From Symbiodinium natans (taxonomy: Eukaryota > Sar > Dinophyceae > Suessiales > Symbiodiniaceae), in assembly GCA_905221605.1 (NCBI GenBank), contig CAJNDS010002251.1, positions 237,501 through 301,500 on the forward strand: a stretch of 64,000 nt of DNA, written 5' to 3'. The position numbers and the translations under genes were made by a program. This document shows positions 45,304-55,105 of this stretch, one piece after another (the first letter of the stretch is position 1; every line of letters begins with the position of its first letter). The notes under the pieces were generated by a model. It had not been told where the DNA came from. It made no database searches and saw nothing but the letters and a program-made list of their open reading frames with translations.

Positions 45304-45654
45304 TCACGTTGAGGACATGGGCTTAGCCATGCGCCCATCCGCCACGCCACTGGCCTCCACCAGCTCTGCCCAGCTGTTGCAAATGGGCCAAGGGGTCGGA
45401 AGCGGTAGCGGCAGCACGTCTTGCTCCTCCAAAACGGATCTGCAGGCCGCGAGCTGCTGGAAGTCCAGGCCCTTCCATTGCTTCTCAGCCTCGGAGTCGA
45501 GGTGCGTGGCGTGACCAGTCGAGCAGCTCCAGCCAGTCTGCAGCCCGTACAGAGGGTTCAGAAGGCAGATGTGCTGTGCCTCCACTGTCAGCAAGTGCAG
45601 AAACAGGGCCAAGACCCCACCGAAGACCTGACTTTCTGGAACCTGGCAGATGCC
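45304..45654 (-). CDS. Terminal exon of a minus-strand gene, 116 codons plus stop
   Basis: Acceptor GCGCCATAAACAG, then an open frame to TGA at 45306-45304. It contains LALFLHLLTVEAQHICLLNP, EAEKQWKGLDFQQLAACRSV and ICNSWAELVEASGVADGRM. This is the longest single exon seen in the intron-rich region. Upstream exons may include those at 46339 and 46415. A 93-aa plus-strand ORF across it is the shadow. I do not recognise the family. Confidence 0.6.
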   Translation of the reverse strand, partial: GICQVPESQVFGGVLALFLHLLTVEAQHICLLNPLYGLQTGWSCSTGHATHLDSEAEKQWKGLDFQQLAACRSVLEEQDVLPLPLPTPWPICNSWAELVEASGVADGRMAKPMSST

Positions 45655-45679
45655 CTGTTTATGGCGCAGGGCTTAGGGT

Positions 45680-46168
45680 TCCAGTTTAGGGTTCAAGTTT
45701 AAGGTTTATAGTGTTTAGGATTTATAGAGTTTAGGATTTATAGGTTTTTAGGATCTATAGGGTTTAGGATTTAAAGGGTAGACGGTTTATAGGGTGAGGG
45801 ATTTATCGGGTTAGGATTTATAGGGTTTGGGACTTCGAGGGTTTCGGGTTTAGGGTTCGAGCGTCGCAGGGCATGGGGCGTAGTTGCGCCTCCTCTTTTT
45901 CAAGGGCTTTCGTTCAGAGCCTCAAGAGGTCTGTGGATTCAAAATGTGCTACTGCTACACCCTGCAATCTTGAAGTTGCGTCCGACACCCGCAACCCTGA
46001 ACCCTGGACGCTAAGCCTCATACCCTTAAACCCTACACTAACACCTGTGCCAAGTTTCCAGTTAAGCTGCACTCAAAGACCCCCCGAGGCAGGCACCCTT
46101 ATAGGGTTTGGGGTAGGGTTCGGGGGGGGTGCAGAATTTCGCGGGCTGGAACACAAGCATAACAAGTA
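45680..46168. repeat. Degenerate TTTATAGG / TTTAGGATT tract and unique sequence
   Basis: 45680-45860 repeats GATTTATAGGGTTTAG-type units; 45861-46168 is unique, without a supported exon. Confidence 0.6.
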
Positions 46169-46280
46169 GGTAACATAGGGGCCTGAATAATTAGAACAGG
46201 GTTTTGGGGGTTCTGCTAGAACAATTACACAGCGACCACAAGGGAATATTCTTAGTCATTATTCCGACCCCTATGTTACC
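46169..46280 (+). mobile_element. Family G TIR element, best copy
   Basis: GGTAACATAGGGGCCTGAAT to CCGACCCCTATGTTACC. The right tip runs directly into CCCTAAA units (46278-46319). Confidence 0.8.
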
Positions 46281-46325
46281 CTAAACCCTAAACCCTAAAC
46301 CCTAAACCCTAAACCCTAAACTTAC

Positions 46326-46415
46326 TCTTCTGCTTCAAGCTTACAAAGGGAACCGATGTGTCCCTTACCCTCCCCCAACACAAGAGGTGAAGAATGGGCC
46401 CGGTTCTGCACGAAG
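46326..46415 (-). CDS. Two minus-strand exons (46415-46369 and a 14-nt microexon 46339-46326)
   Basis: The first has acceptor GTGCCCAG and donor GTAAGGG (LRAEPGPFFTSCVGG). The second has acceptor CTTTGTAAG and donor GTAAGTTT and adds LKQK in phase. They may be 5' exons of the gene ending at 45304. Confidence 0.5.
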
Positions 46416-46429
46416 CTGGGCACTAGCTA

Positions 46430-46600
46430 GGGTTTAGGGTTTAGGGTTTAGGGTTTAGGGTTTAGGGTTTAGGGTTTAGGGTTTAGGGTTTAGGGTTTAG
46501 GGTTTAGGGTTTAGGGTTTAGGGTTTAGGGTTTAGGGTTTGGGGTTTGGGGTTTGGGGTTTGGGGTTTGGGGTTTGGGGTTTGGGGTTTGGGGTTCAGGG
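46430..46600 (+). repeat. TTTAGGG tract passing into TTTGGGG units
   Basis: Fifteen perfect TTTAGGG units, then nine TTTGGGG units with a sharp switch at about 46537. Confidence 0.97.
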
Positions 46601-47089
46601 TTTAGGCTTCAGGGCTTATAAGGCTCAAATTCTCAGGCCCAGGGGGCCGCCCGCTTGCCCATGGCGGTGCTGGACGCCCCGCAGGTCTGCAGGCGCTCGG
46701 CGTTCCACATGTTGTACTCCTGAGAACGACGGAGAGGCCACAAGAAAGAGGAGCTCAAGACCGGGTTGTTAGGGGGTTTGGGTTATAGGATGCTATATTT
46801 GTATATATATATATATACAGGGTGATATGGATATATATATATATATGTATATGTATATATATCTGCTAACCCCCCCCCCAGCGACCTACCCGTTTTAGGC
46901 CTTTTTAGGCCTTTTTTAACAAAAATAACAAAGAAGGCCCAAAAGTCGCGTAGTTAATCACCGGGTAATGAAGGACGGTTACTGGGACACCCACCTCACA
47001 GACCCCGATAAGCTAGCATTGGAAGAATCTGCATTTTGAATCTGAAGCGGACAATGCTGTTTTTAGATGTTTAGATCAGTGTTTTTCTA

Positions 47090-47862
47090 TGCAAATTGTG
47101 CGTTTCAAGGGCAATTAATGTTTTGTTGAGCAACTAATTGATTTATACAGTTGTGTTTGTACGAGGCAAAGTATTAATCAAATAGTGAAACATTTGTCTT
47201 GGTTCTATGCGAATTTAGCTACTAGAGTAATATTATTAAGCAAAGAGCCCAATTTGAGTCAAGTGAATACTATTTAAAGGAGCATACTCAACCAAGATAC
47301 GAAATAAACACCATTCTCAACCAAAAAATGGCAAAGTGTGCGTTTAAAGTGCAAATACTGTATTTATACAATTGTGTTTGTACTAGGCAAAGTATGCTCT
47401 CTGAAAAGTCCACTGAAATACCTTATGTTTACATATTCATGACTCGTTTCTATTTTTGAAATAATCATTTTATGCGAATTTAGCTACTAGAGTAATTATT
47501 AAGCAAATAGCCCAATTTGACTCAAGCGAATACCATTTAAAGGACCATACTCAACCAAAATACGAAAGAAGCACCATATTCAACCAACATATGGCAAAGT
47601 GTGGTTTAAAGGGCAAATAGTGCTTTGTTGAGCAACTAGTGCATTGAAACAGTTGTGTTTATACCAGGCAAAGCATTATTGAAGTACTATCTGCAAAGTC
47701 AAATGAAACACCTTATGTTTACATATTCATGAAGCAATTTTTTTGAAGTATTCATTCTATGCGAATTTAACTACTAGAGGAATTCTTAAGCAAATAGCCC
47801 AATTTGACTCAAGTGAATACTATTTAAAGGACCATACTCAACCAAATACGAAATAAAACACT
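47090..47862. repeat. Three ~260-bp tandem units
   Basis: Each unit has GGCAAAGTGTG, CAGTTGTGTTTGTAC, CTATGCGAATTTAGCTACTA, GCCCAATTTGACTCAAG and CATACTCAACCAA in order. A second repeat family (AAGCGGTTCTACTTACATAA) occurs at 47863, 47991 and 48430. Confidence 0.85.
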
Positions 47863-48579
47863 TGCGGAAATGGAAGCGGTTCTACCTACATAACAATGAA
47901 ACAAAGATTGCTGAAGTACTCACTAAAGACCACTTATATACTATGTCTGAAAAGCACAATTTGCATGAGCAAGCTTAAAGATGCACAATAATGGAAATAG
48001 AAGCGGTTCTACTTACATAACGATGAAACAAAGATGTCTGAAGTATTCAATAAAGACCACATATATACTATGCTTGAAAAACGCAACTTGCACAATCAGC
48101 CTACAAGAATCCTAGAAAAGTACTTAGTGAAGGCCATACACAAGCAAATTCACAAATACATAAAAACATCCAAAAGCGCAAGCTTCAGGAGAATCTCTGG
48201 CAAAGTTTGGATTATAGGGTTTTGGGGTATTCCTGGACGAGTAGGAGTCACTTTTTAAGCAAACAATTCTAAGCAATAAATGCTTTTTCTCAAGACAAGT
48301 ATTGCAAATGCTGCTTCTAGATAATTAATCGCATTTACCAGGCAAATATTATCCATGCGAATTGAGCTACCAGAGCACCAAGTAATGGCTGAATAAGGCC
48401 TACTACACTTGAGTACAACCAAAAGATGCACTAAACACTAGCGGCTCTACTTACATAATAACGAAACAAATAGTTCTGAAGCACTAGAAAGACCACTTGT
48501 ATACTATTTCTGAAAAGCACAATTAGCATAAGCACACTTAAAAATGCGTAGTTGTTGCCTCGTGACCGTGAAGGCGAAC

Positions 48580-48858
48580 TAAAAAAACCAAAAAACCAAA
48601 ACCAAAAAAGCCAAAAACACCAAAAAAACCAAAAAAACCAAAAAAAGCAAAACCAAAAAACCAAAAAAACCAAAACAAAAAAACAAAAACCCCAAAAAAA
48701 AACAATTTTCCGGGACTCTTGGAGAAGCCTCATAGGGATTTTCTGAGAGTCCCGGAAAGTTGGTTTTTTGGGCATTTTTGGATTTTTTGGTTTTGGTTTT
48801 TTGGGTTTTTTGGTTTTTTGGTTTTTTGTTTTTTTTGGTTTTGGTATTTTTGTTTTTT
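48580..48858. repeat. Large CCAAAA / TTTTGG palindrome
   Basis: About 110 bp of AAACCAAAA units, a centre CCGGGACTCT ... AGAGTCCCGG, then about 100 bp of TTTTGG units. ORFs on both strands here are low-complexity artefacts. Confidence 0.9.
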
Positions 48859-49194
48859 CCACTGTCCCGTGTATGCGATTTTAGTTGTATTTTAGTCTAC
48901 GCCCTAGGAAATACGCTATATTGCACACCCAGTTTGCTTGCAGTGCAACTGGGTGACTTGAGACAAGGCGAAAAAGGGTAGGTCACTGGGGGGGGGGGGG
49001 GTACCATATATATATATATATATGTGGGTTGTAGGGTTTGACCTGCAAGAACTTGAAGAACCAACCCTAAGCCTGAAAATGCCCGAGGCCCGAAAAAAGA
49101 CCTCATCAAGCAATAAAATCATCTGTGAACCGCCCACAACTTGTATTTGCGAAAAAAGACCCATGACTTGCCTCCCGAAGCAATCTAGGAAGGG

Positions 49195-49281
49195 TTTAGG
49201 GTTTAGGGTTCAGGGTTTAGGGTTTAGGGTTTAGGGTTTGGGGTTTAAGGTTTAGGGTTTAGGGTTTACCCTAAACCCTAG
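49195..49281 (+). repeat. TTTAGGG tract ending in a CCCTAAACCCTAGA head-to-head turn
   Basis: G-strand units change to C-strand units at about 49267 (TTTACCCTAAACCCTAG). Confidence 0.85.
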
Positions 49282-50204
49282 ACGAGGATCCCCGGAAACA
49301 TAGGATTGCAAAGGACTCCCTGTTTGGTATCGGGTAGTTGTATAGGGAACCCGAGACCCCACAAAAAGTGAAAAAGCTGGGAGGTCAGGGTTTAGGGTTT
49401 AGGAGTTGGGGTTTCGGGTTTACAGTAGGACTTAGGGTTTATGGTTTAGGATTGATATCAAGGTCTCCAGGATCTTGCAGGGGAATCCTGAGGTGGAGAG
49501 CTGTCCACGAAACATTGACAAATGCCAACTCTTTTGTGGACAAGTGCACACGAAGCTGCGACAAACGAACATGCCCACGCGAGTCTGGCAGATGCCCATG
49601 AAAAGTGACTAACTGCCCACGAAGTATTAAGTGTTTGAAAAAAACGAAAATATACGCGAAGAGAGGCAGGAGAGGTTTAGGGTTTAGGGGAACCCTATAC
49701 CCCAACACAACAATGCTCAGCATACTTAAGGCCAAAGTACCCGGTCATGTCCCACAGTTCCATGGTTACACCTGCTAATTACGGGTAGGTACTGCTGACA
49801 TGTAGGTAAAGAGGTTCCCAGGCACTTTTTTACGGAAAGAACTTCATCATCATAAGGGACCCTAGGATCCGGGCCCCTAAAGCAGAGGGAATGATAAGGC
49901 TTAGGGTTTATAGGGCTATAGGGTTCTGGATTGATAGGGTTTAGGGTTTAGGGTTTAGGGTTTAGGGTTTAGGGTTTAGGGTTTAGGGTTTAGGGTTTAG
50001 GGTTTAGTGTTTGCGAGATCGAGGGGCCGGAAACAGCGCGGGGCAGAAGTCCCGCACGATGGACGTGCACATGGCCAGGGCGTGGACGTCGGAGAAATGG
50101 CTCCTCAGTGTGCGACTCGTGGGATTTAGGGTTTGGGGTTTAGGGTTTAGGGTTTAGGGTTTAGGGTTTGGGGTTTGGGGTTTAGGGTTTAGGGGCTTCG
50201 GGTT
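49282..50204. other. Intergenic or intron DNA with tracts at 49930-50005 and 50125-50195
   Basis: Unique sequence with TTTAGGG tracts. Bases 49500-49620 contain four short repeats of CCACGAA / TGTCCACGAA type. No exon is confidently supported. Confidence 0.4.
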
Positions 50205-50333
50205 CTTGGTAGCACAGCAACCATACTATGATAAGGGCACCCTTTTAGGAGGAGGGGGGGGGGGGGTGGTTACACTAGAAGGGAACCCAGAACCAAGAAA
50301 CACGTAAAGGGTACCACTCACTGGGCTACCAAG
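50205..50333. mobile_element. Family H TIR element, copy 2
   Basis: CTTGGTAGCACAGCAACCAT to CACTGGGCTACCAAG with an internal G run; GGTT on both sides may be a target duplication. Confidence 0.8.
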
Positions 50334-50355
50334 GGTTTAGGGCTTAGGGTATTAG

Positions 50356-50463
50356 CCTAAGGGTCCATGTACCTTATTATTATATACTTAAACCCAAAAG
50401 TGCTTATATAGGAAGTACTTTGAGGCCCAAGTATTCCATATTTAGGTACATGGACCCTTAGGG
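50356..50463. mobile_element. Family A TIR element, copy 5 (TSD TTA)
   Basis: GCCTAAGGGTCCATGTACCT to AGGTACATGGACCCTTAGGG, flanked by TTA on both sides. Confidence 0.9.
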
Positions 50464-50751
50464 TTAATTACAGGATTTAGGGTTTAGGGCTTAGAGGCTT
50501 ACAGGGGTTTAGGGTTTAGGATTTCGGGGTACAGGGCTTAGGGAACGAGAGGGGTCAGGGTTTAGGGTTTGCGGGTATCGGGCTTCAGAGGGGTTTAGTG
50601 TCTCGGGTTGGTGGGGGCGGCCTTGCACCGTTAGTTCAGAGTTGCGAATCCCGGTTCAAAAGGCCATGGCATGACATCAAAAGAACTAGGACCTTGAACA
50701 GTTTATGAGGCAAAGGCTTTAGAGTTTAGGGTTTTCGGGTTTAGGACCCTA

Positions 50752-50860
50752 AACCCTAAGCTCTAAACCCTAAACCCTAAACCCTAAACCCTAAACCCCC
50801 TAAACCCTAAACCCTAAACCCTAAACACCAAACACCCTAAACCCTAAACCCTAAACCCTT
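50752..50860 (-). repeat. CCCTAAA tract
   Basis: C-strand units with CCCCCTAAA and CACCAAACA variants; the last telomeric tract before the retroelement. Confidence 0.9.
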
Positions 50861-50869
50861 ATAGTTTGG

Positions 50870-51334
50870 GAAATCCACCAATGCAATCCGTTAAGCCATG
50901 AAACACAGGCGCACTTCTACCTTTTTGTCTCAGAGGGCTTGAGTGCGATAGGTGCAACATACATGAAGGCAAAAGTGGCAAGGAGGTCCGAATATAAAAT
51001 ACACCCCCCTCGTCGAAGCGTGAAATGCTGAGGCGCTGTCAACGAAGCCACGGCGAACACAGTTTGTGCCGCATTGCCTTTTCTACTGCATGTTCAAAGC
51101 ACTGTAGCCCGAGGTGTGAATTCCGAAAACACACCGCCGATCACCGCGCACCGACTTCAAAAATATTCCGGCCAGCCCTAAGAGGCGGCGTATTCTTTGT
51201 TTGGTTCCGTTTGCTGGAACGTCGGCGGGGATACAGACACGGTATGAACAAACACTGCAAAACACAACGCGTGCCGCAAAAGAGGGAAAACAAGGCGATG
51301 GCAAACGTGTTGTGCAAACGCAAAATGTGGTATG
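50870..51334 (-). other. Retroelement 3' untranslated region and probable start of the 3' LTR
   Basis: On minus, CGACGAGGGGGG (51015-51004) is followed by TGTATTTTATATTCGG. A purine run directly before TG is the usual polypurine-tract/LTR junction. With no second LTR in the window this cannot be confirmed, and the outer LTR end is not defined. Confidence 0.4.
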
Positions 51335-54300
51335 TTACCACCTACGGCTATGATCATAGCGCCATGGAGTGTGGCGGTCTTGCTGCCAGCTGCTCCAGTC
51401 CCATTCGGTCCAGCGATTCTCAGAGCGCCAGTCTCCAGACCACCAAGTTCCGTGGTCAGACCAGCCCCACGTTGAGGACGACCATACATCGGCCTCCTCA
51501 TGGCGAGGGGCGTTGCGCTCCTGCTGCCGGGCACGACGCTCATCCGCGAGCCTTTGTGCTGCACGTGAGGCCTCGGCGTCATCTTTCATCTGGCCAACCA
51601 ATGTTCTCGCTGCGGAATGGTTGTCACGAACCACCGCCTTCAGGAAGACCTTGATGTCGCCGGCCTCAGTCGCATGTGGGAGCTCAATGGTGCCTTCGCA
51701 GAAGGTAAGGATATGGCTCACCCCCCTCGTAAAGAAGGCGACGCGAGAGAAATCCTCAACACCATAGAAGCTACCAAGCCAGGCAAAACCGATGGGCTCC
51801 TCCTGGTCATTCGACAATAATCCGGCCTGGATGAGATCACCGGCGGGCTTGTCGAAGTACACCATGCGGCAAAGTGCCGTGTGGTCCACTTGGCTTGCTT
51901 CCAAACGACGGCTCGATCCGTAACCCAATGCTCTCTGTTCACGATTGCGGCCAGGATTCGGGAGATAAGCGAAAGCAACGCACTCCTGAATTGACAACAA
52001 CCGGCGTGTCCATCCATTTCGGACCGCGTAAATGGCATAGTTGTGGTCAGAATCGAACTTGTCGAGCATGCCAGAGTGTCCTTGGCCGCGGAAGTGCTTA
52101 AGGCTTTGCTTTGCTTGAGCAATAGCCTTTCCATCGACAGACTGAGCGCCGCGGTTGTCGTGCTGTCCTGAGCCCCGGCGTACCTGGTCAGCTGTCAGCT
52201 GCCAGAGCCGGTAGCCAGTTTCCTGGGCGATCTGGTCGAGGACGTCGTTGCGCTTGCGGCTCATAAACATGCGGAACGTTGACTGCCTGCTTCCTTTGGT
52301 CAAGAAGCAGCCACAATGGAAGCAACGATGCTGCCCTTCCAAACGCAGGTTGCCGCAATGATCGCACTGGATGCGGGTCAGGCTCCCGGCGCGCTGAGTA
52401 CCAGCCGCTTGACCAGAGGATGCTGCACCAACATCTGCATCGCCACCAGCGACGATCTCGATATATCCAGCAGTCGACCTAGTAGGCGAAATCTCCTGGA
52501 TGTCAATGTCGGTGTTGAACGTCACCCTCGGGCCTTCGGGAACATCTTCGTCTGTACCCAAAGCATCCGCCGCAACTGGGAGCTCGACCTTGATGATTGG
52601 CTTGATCGCAACGTCTTCAGGCTCCTCGTCCTCGAGCTCGTAGATGACCTCCACGGTATCTTGTGGTTCGTCTCCACCGGCGGGAAGAGTAAAACCGGCC
52701 TCCTCAGATTGAGGGGCATCAGTTTCCTCGACTCTGCTCCAGATGACGGTGTCAGACGCCGTGTCCCGTATGTACAGCACGCAGCTGCCAGGGACCGACT
52801 GACTGGAGAGCACACCTTCTGATCTGGAGTAAAAGAGCCCCACGCCAAGTCGGAGAGCCTCACGTGTGTCAACCACAAGCTCGAAAGGTCGATCGGCACG
52901 TACACCAGCACGATTTTCGTGATGTCCGACTTCGCGATCAGAAAAATACACATGGGCGTTGGCTGTTCGGTAGCCGGGGTAGAAGGCTGATTGCACAATC
53001 TTGAAGGCGCGGTCCTTGAATGTTCTGTGGTAGAGACGTTTGGGAGTCTCTTCCCAGCAAAGGACCGGCCTACCTTCGAAGGTGGCGTCGTGGTCACTCA
53101 TCTCATTCTTCGGGATGCACGACAGCCAGCAGTCGCAAATTTGCTCGTCGGACGCAGTCTCCATCAAACCTTTTGAATGCCCCTGCCTAGCCCGTATAAG
53201 CACAGGGTATCCGGCCAGACCATAGTAGTCGGCGAGTTGATGGTTTCTGTCGGCCTTGAGCTCAAAGCGACCCTTGTTGTCGTTCTTCACCATGGACAAC
53301 AAGATGCCAAGACCGTAGCTGGTGCCGCAATCATAGTTCACACGATCGAGAACATCACGGGTCCGACACCAAAGCTCCGAGTCGTGCATGTCGTCGTAGA
53401 TTTTGCCTCTAACGACCCCGGTCACATAATTCCGAGTCCCACGCGGAATTGGCACAGTGGAAAAATTGGGGAGATCCTCAGGGGACAGGATCACCCAGTC
53501 GGCCTCATCATCAGATGGGCGTTGTGCGATCGTGTCCCAGTCGAGGCCCAACATGTCGACGAGCTGGAAGTCATCGGACACCCTGAGGTATCCTGTGGGA
53601 ATAACTTCGTCGCCGCTTCCACTGGTCTTCGCCTTCTTCGGCTGTGATGGCCCAATCTCTGCGGCTGCGGCTGTAGAAGATGCGGACGATGCTTTGTCGA
53701 ACACCTCGCCGCGCCCAAGCAAACGTTGCTTGGTTGCCTCAGGGTCCCGGTTTGTTGCAGCCCGCGATGCAGCGATGACGGCCTCCCCAGGGCGGGGGGC
53801 GTTGTCGACTGCTTCTTGCTGGCTAGCCTCGAATTGAGACCTTGGGACGTATTCGCCGCTTTCCAATCGGATCATGTTGGGGAACTCGCGGTCCTGCAGG
53901 CGGATTGGTGCCCCAGATGGGAAGCTCTCCGCCGGGCCATCAAAATAGACGTCGTCCCACGGATCGGCCTCGACCAGTGGCTGGTAGACCTCTCTTGCCC
54001 TCGTCCTCTGCAGCCTCTTGAAGATCTGGTCGTCAATCTGCGCGCCCACGGCGAACCGAGCATTCGGTCGCGGGACGTGCTGGTAATTCACCAGTGTGCG
54101 ATCCAGGTCCTCAGTGCGGAAAAACGAGCATTGATGGCGCAGCACCATGATTCGAGCCGTGGCTCCAATCCACCGAAGCAGTTGCCGTCGATGATTGGTG
54201 TCCTCAAGGAAGTGATATGAGTCGTACTTCCTGATTTGGGTTGCAGGCACATTGAAGTTTTTCACGGCCAGCCCAATCTGGGCGGCATCGTCAAGGATCT

Positions 54301-55105
54301 CCTCCATCAAAGTGCCCCACTCTCTCGGGAGAAAGTAGGCCTTGTGGTCCGTCGCAGAGGTGAGGAGGACGGTACCAACGTGGGGGCGCTTCTGGAGTTC
54401 CTTGAGCTTGTGCAACTCACGCAGAATTTTGGGGCCTATGAAGCTCCACTGTCCTTGCGCGACATGCGGCTTTCCCCTCCAATGCTCTGTTGAAGGTTTA
54501 TAGTTCGGATCCAAGAACAGCCCCTTTTCGCCCACAAGTTCATTTGCGTTCCAGACGATCATCACATCCGCCGACAAGGTCTTGTCGATTGCACCAGCCC
54601 TCTCCCACATGTTGATCTTGTCAACGGCGAGCTGTACCAGCCGCGTGAGATTGGACCCCCATGACGGGATGTACTCGACTCCTTGAAAGTCGGGAAACAC
54701 ATTGGTGCGGTTGACAGTGATGTCGGCGAGCAAATCGGTCTTGTAGTTCCCCTCAGTCAGGAAAGTGGTAGACGAGTCAGCAACGATGATCAATGAGCGC
54801 AAGCGGCCACGAATGTGTTCGGGCTGGAGCATGGCAAGGCCTTGATCACTAAGTAAGCCGACTTTTGCCACATTCCCGCATTCCGCGGGGTTCTTGAAGG
54901 CAAATTCACAAAGTACAGGACGCGGCACATATTTGTAAAACTCGTTCACGGCGTGCTCGCCGTCCTCCAGTGCTGCCATGGTCCGATATTCCGAACAAAG
55001 AGCGGTCTCGGTGAGACGACGTGCCCACCAGCTGAAAAGCACCTCCGTTGGTGCAACGATGCCAGCGGTGGTTCGCAGGCAACTAAGGTGTTTGTAGTCT
55101 CGAAA
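51335..55105 (-). CDS. Accessory ORF: SGNH-like, Tpt1/KptA-like and zinc-ribbon domains
   Basis: The frame opens at 55105; the first ATG is at 54979. Residues below are counted from 55042, where a GTG lies. Residues 82-300 resemble an SGNH hydrolase: VADSS (88-92) for GDS, WGSNL (128-132), WNANE (164-168) for GxND and DSYH (274-277) for DxxH. Residues 545-770 resemble RNA 2'-phosphotransferase Tpt1/KptA: RARQGHS (617-623), LYHRT (670-674), HVYFSD (697-702). A CX2C-X9-CX2C ribbon lies at 893-910, and a tryptophan-rich tail at 1187-1235. The N-terminal R-H pair of Tpt1 is not evident, so activity is uncertain. It overlaps the preceding ORF in the -1 frame. Substrates are unknown. Confidence 0.75.
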   Translation of the reverse strand, partial: FRDYKHLSCLRTTAGIVAPTEVLFSWWARRLTETALCSEYRTMAALEDGEHAVNEFYKYVPRPVLCEFAFKNPAECGNVAKVGLLSDQGLAMLQPEHIRGRLRSLIIVADSSTTFLTEGNYKTDLLADITVNRTNVFPDFQGVEYIPSWGSNLTRLVQLAVDKINMWERAGAIDKTLSADVMIVWNANELVGEKGLFLDPNYKPSTEHWRGKPHVAQGQWSFIGPKILRELHKLKELQKRPHVGTVLLTSATDHKAYFLPREWGTLMEEILDDAAQIGLAVKNFNVPATQIRKYDSYHFLEDTNHRRQLLRWIGATARIMVLRHQCSFFRTEDLDRTLVNYQHVPRPNARFAVGAQIDDQIFKRLQRTRAREVYQPLVEADPWDDVYFDGPAESFPSGAPIRLQDREFPNMIRLESGEYVPRSQFEASQQEAVDNAPRPGEAVIAASRAATNRDPEATKQRLLGRGEVFDKASSASSTAAAAEIGPSQPKKAKTSGSGDEVIPTGYLRVSDDFQLVDMLGLDWDTIAQRPSDDEADWVILSPEDLPNFSTVPIPRGTRNYVTGVVRGKIYDDMHDSELWCRTRDVLDRVNYDCGTSYGLGILLSMVKNDNKGRFELKADRNHQLADYYGLAGYPVLIRARQGHSKGLMETASDEQICDCWLSCIPKNEMSDHDATFEGRPVLCWEETPKRLYHRTFKDRAFKIVQSAFYPGYRTANAHVYFSDREVGHHENRAGVRADRPFELVVDTREALRLGVGLFYSRSEGVLSSQSVPGSCVLYIRDTASDTVIWSRVEETDAPQSEEAGFTLPAGGDEPQDTVEVIYELEDEEPEDVAIKPIIKVELPVAADALGTDEDVPEGPRVTFNTDIDIQEISPTRSTAGYIEIVAGGDADVGAASSGQAAGTQRAGSLTRIQCDHCGNLRLEGQHRCFHCGCFLTKGSRQSTFRMFMSRKRNDVLDQIAQETGYRLWQLTADQVRRGSGQHDNRGAQSVDGKAIAQAKQSLKHFRGQGHSGMLDKFDSDHNYAIYAVRNGWTRRLLSIQECVAFAYLPNPGRNREQRALGYGSSRRLEASQVDHTALCRMVYFDKPAGDLIQAGLLSNDQEEPIGFAWLGSFYGVEDFSRVAFFTRGVSHILTFCEGTIELPHATEAGDIKVFLKAVVRDNHSAARTLVGQMKDDAEASRAAQRLADERRARQQERNAPRHEEADVWSSSTWGWSDHGTWWSGDWRSENRWTEWDWSSWQQDRHTPWRYDHSRRW

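Larger units (their letters stand above)
46868..49003. mobile_element. AT-rich 2.1-kb element with C-run inverted ends
   Basis: Left end: C run, then AGCGACCTACCCGTTTT (46871-46896). The right end on the other strand is a C run, then AGTGACCTACCCTTTTT (48971-49003). TA microsatellites lie just outside both ends (46801-46862, 49005-49022). Composition and repeats differ from everything around it, and no telomeric units occur inside. It has no credible transposase ORF, so it is probably non-autonomous. Confidence 0.65.

Noticed and set aside
48431-48981. Lys/Pro-rich and Phe/Trp-rich ORFs
   Set aside because: Both are translations of the CCAAAA/TTTTGG palindrome.
1-50860. A true telomere or subtelomere end
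   Set aside because: Tracts face both ways, are short and are separated by exon-like islands; no terminal array.
51025-54493. Plus-strand ORFs of 100-209 aa
   Set aside because: Shadows of the 1235-codon retroelement ORF.
54946-55105. Slippery heptamer between the methyltransferase-like and SGNH-like ORFs
   Set aside because: No X XXY YYZ heptamer in the right phase was found in the overlap.
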